NCBI RefSeq assembly: GCF_002101885.1 | Contig: NZ_LQPS01000025.1 | Location: forward strand, 1-64,000 | Reading direction: 5' to 3' | DNA length: 64,000 nt | Source: Mycolicibacter senuensis | GTDB lineage: Bacteria > Actinomycetota > Actinomycetes > Mycobacteriales > Mycobacteriaceae | Part shown: positions 63,167 to 64,000 of the stretch, piece by piece | Layout: the number at the start of each line of letters is the position of its first letter | Position numbering within the stretch: the first letter of the stretch is position 1 | Notes under the pieces: model-generated | The model's input: only the letters and a program-made list of their open reading frames with translations | Databases searched by the model: none | What the model was told of the DNA's origin: nothing | Translations under genes and position numbers: made by a program

Positions 63167-63808
63167 TCAGCCGAACCGGGACGGCAGTTCGAGCACGTCG
63201 TCCAGCCGGCGCAGGTACAGCCACGGGATCACCGGCATGGCAACCGTGATCGCACCGGCCAGCCCGTAGCAGACCCAGGAGCCGGTGTCCTTGCCGACCG
63301 CCATCAGATAGGTCGCGGCCGCGACCATGGTCAGCGCGCCGCCGAGGGCGCTGCCGAGCACGGTGACGCCGTGCAGCAGCACCCGGTCCACCTGCGCCTG
63401 GTTGGGCAGCAACGCCGGTCGCGCGGCAGCCGACCGTCGGCCCGGGGCATCGAACCCGCGTTGCGGCAGCGGCGCCCCGGGCCGGGCGCGCGGCCCGGCC
63501 GCGGCCGGCGGTGCGAAGCCGGCGGATCGCTGCGCCGGGCCGGCCTGACGGGCTCGCAGCAGCACCGGGATCGCGGCCAGGATGACCAGGGCGGAGACGC
63601 CGATGACGATGTACAGCAGGCCGGTGGGTGAACTATCGGTCGGCTGGTCGAAACCCCGCCCGAGGTCGACCAGTGCGACCGTGGCCGCCACGCTCGTGCC
63701 CAGCAGTGCCAGCCAGATCGCCGCGCAGACACCGAGCAGCACCCGGTCGGTGACCTCCGGGGACTGCCCCGGATGGACGAATCGGTCCGCGATGTTCTTG
63801 CCGACCAT
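63167..63808 (-). CDS. DUF2561 membrane protein (Rv2197c type)
   Basis: 213 residues with four hydrophobic segments: VTDRVLLGVCAAIWLALLGTSVAATVALV, GLLYIVIGVSALVILAAIPVLL, LLHGVTVLGSALGGALTMVAAATYLM, and CYGLAGAITVAMPVIPWLYLRRL. Between helices 2 and 3 is a Pro/Arg-rich loop of about 55 residues. This arrangement is that of Rv2197c, function unknown, which sits between qcrB and mmpS3 in H37Rv too. The start ATG overlaps the mmpS3 stop by one base, so it is translated downstream of mmpS3. Confidence 0.87.
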   Translation of the reverse strand: MVGKNIADRFVHPGQSPEVTDRVLLGVCAAIWLALLGTSVAATVALVDLGRGFDQPTDSSPTGLLYIVIGVSALVILAAIPVLLRARQAGPAQRSAGFAPPAAAGPRARPGAPLPQRGFDAPGRRSAAARPALLPNQAQVDRVLLHGVTVLGSALGGALTMVAAATYLMAVGKDTGSWVCYGLAGAITVAMPVIPWLYLRRLDDVLELPSRFG

Positions 63809-64000
63809 CAGCAGGCCGTCGCCGGTGCGTCGTTGCTGTTGGAGGACAGCACCCTGCCGTCACTGCTGGTGATCGAGCAGTTGAGCTTGCTCAGCCGCAG
63901 CATGCTGGACGCCTCCACCGAACCGATCTCCGACTGGGAGATCGGCGTCAACGTCAACGACCACGGAATGTAGGCGTTGCGTTGGGTCCGGCGTTGCCCG
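63808..64000 (-). CDS. mmpS3: MmpS3, C-terminal part (truncated by the window edge)
   Basis: Read on the minus strand, the frame enters at the right edge and ends at a TGA at 63808-63810. The visible 60 or so residues contain [42 protein letters not shown], which matches the C-terminus of MmpS3 (Rv2198c), a beta-sandwich protein of the mycobacterial membrane protein small family. MmpS3 has been linked to cell growth and division rather than to an MmpL partner. The N-terminus lies outside the window. Confidence 0.85.
   Translation of the reverse strand, partial: GQRRTQRNAYIPWSLTLTPISQSEIGSVEASSMLRLSKLNCSITSSDGRVLSSNSNDAPATAC

Noticed and set aside
63773..63973. 66-codon plus-strand frame near the right edge
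   Set aside because: It is antisense to the conserved C-terminus of mmpS3, which is recognisable on the minus strand.

Overview
This window is chromosomal DNA from a high-GC actinomycete, almost certainly a non-tuberculous mycobacterium. The evidence is the gene order, which follows the Mycobacterium tuberculosis H37Rv segment from murG (Rv2153c) to mmpS3 (Rv2198c) nearly gene for gene, together with mycobacterial lipid genes (mptA, the Rv2181-type mannosyltransferase, pimB', FAAL-type fadD, papA, mmpL) and frequent GTG and TTG starts. The species cannot be fixed from the sequence alone. Rv numbers below are positional and sequence matches recalled from knowledge of H37Rv; no search was run.

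Layout. Bases 1-98 hold the last codons of an IS110-like transposase, ending 11 bp from the murG stop, where murC would be expected. Bases 110-13245 are the division and cell-wall (dcw) cluster on the minus strand (murG, ftsW, murD, mraY, murF, murE, pbpB, an FtsL-like gene, rsmH, mraZ), headed by a 10-bp-phased array of putative MraZ sites. Bases 13496-33321 are mycobacterial housekeeping genes: DUF3040, GNAT, lppM, an MTHFR-like gene, idsA2, mptA, the Rv2175c/pknL pair, aroG, an RNase, a membrane protein, the Rv2181 mannosyltransferase, an acyltransferase, the Rv2183c-Rv2186c operon, fadD15, pimB' and an MFS transporter.

Bases 33325-52725 are the accessory block. A Gap-like membrane protein, a 3700-residue two-module type I PKS, and a divergent operon of PapA, MmpL, a PE-PPE-domain acyltransferase and a FAAL-type FadD match the known trehalose polyphleate (TPP) locus. 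Both AT domains carry the malonyl-type HAFH motif. Module 1 is KS-AT-KR-ACP and module 2 is KS-AT-DH-ER-KR-ACP, as expected for an iterative bimodule making unbranched polyunsaturated (phleic) chains. FadD would activate the starter, the PKS would build the chain, PapA would acylate trehalose, MmpL and Gap would export it, and the PE-PPE enzyme would complete acylation outside the membrane.

Bases 52732-62491 return to the conserved backbone: an HExxH membrane protein, ripC, a small cysteine-rich protein, a DnaQ/GIY-YIG fusion, trpD, ctaE and qcrCAB. The end holds a frameshifted PNPOx-like gene, a DUF2561 membrane protein and the 3' end of mmpS3. No tRNA, rRNA or CRISPR array was seen.
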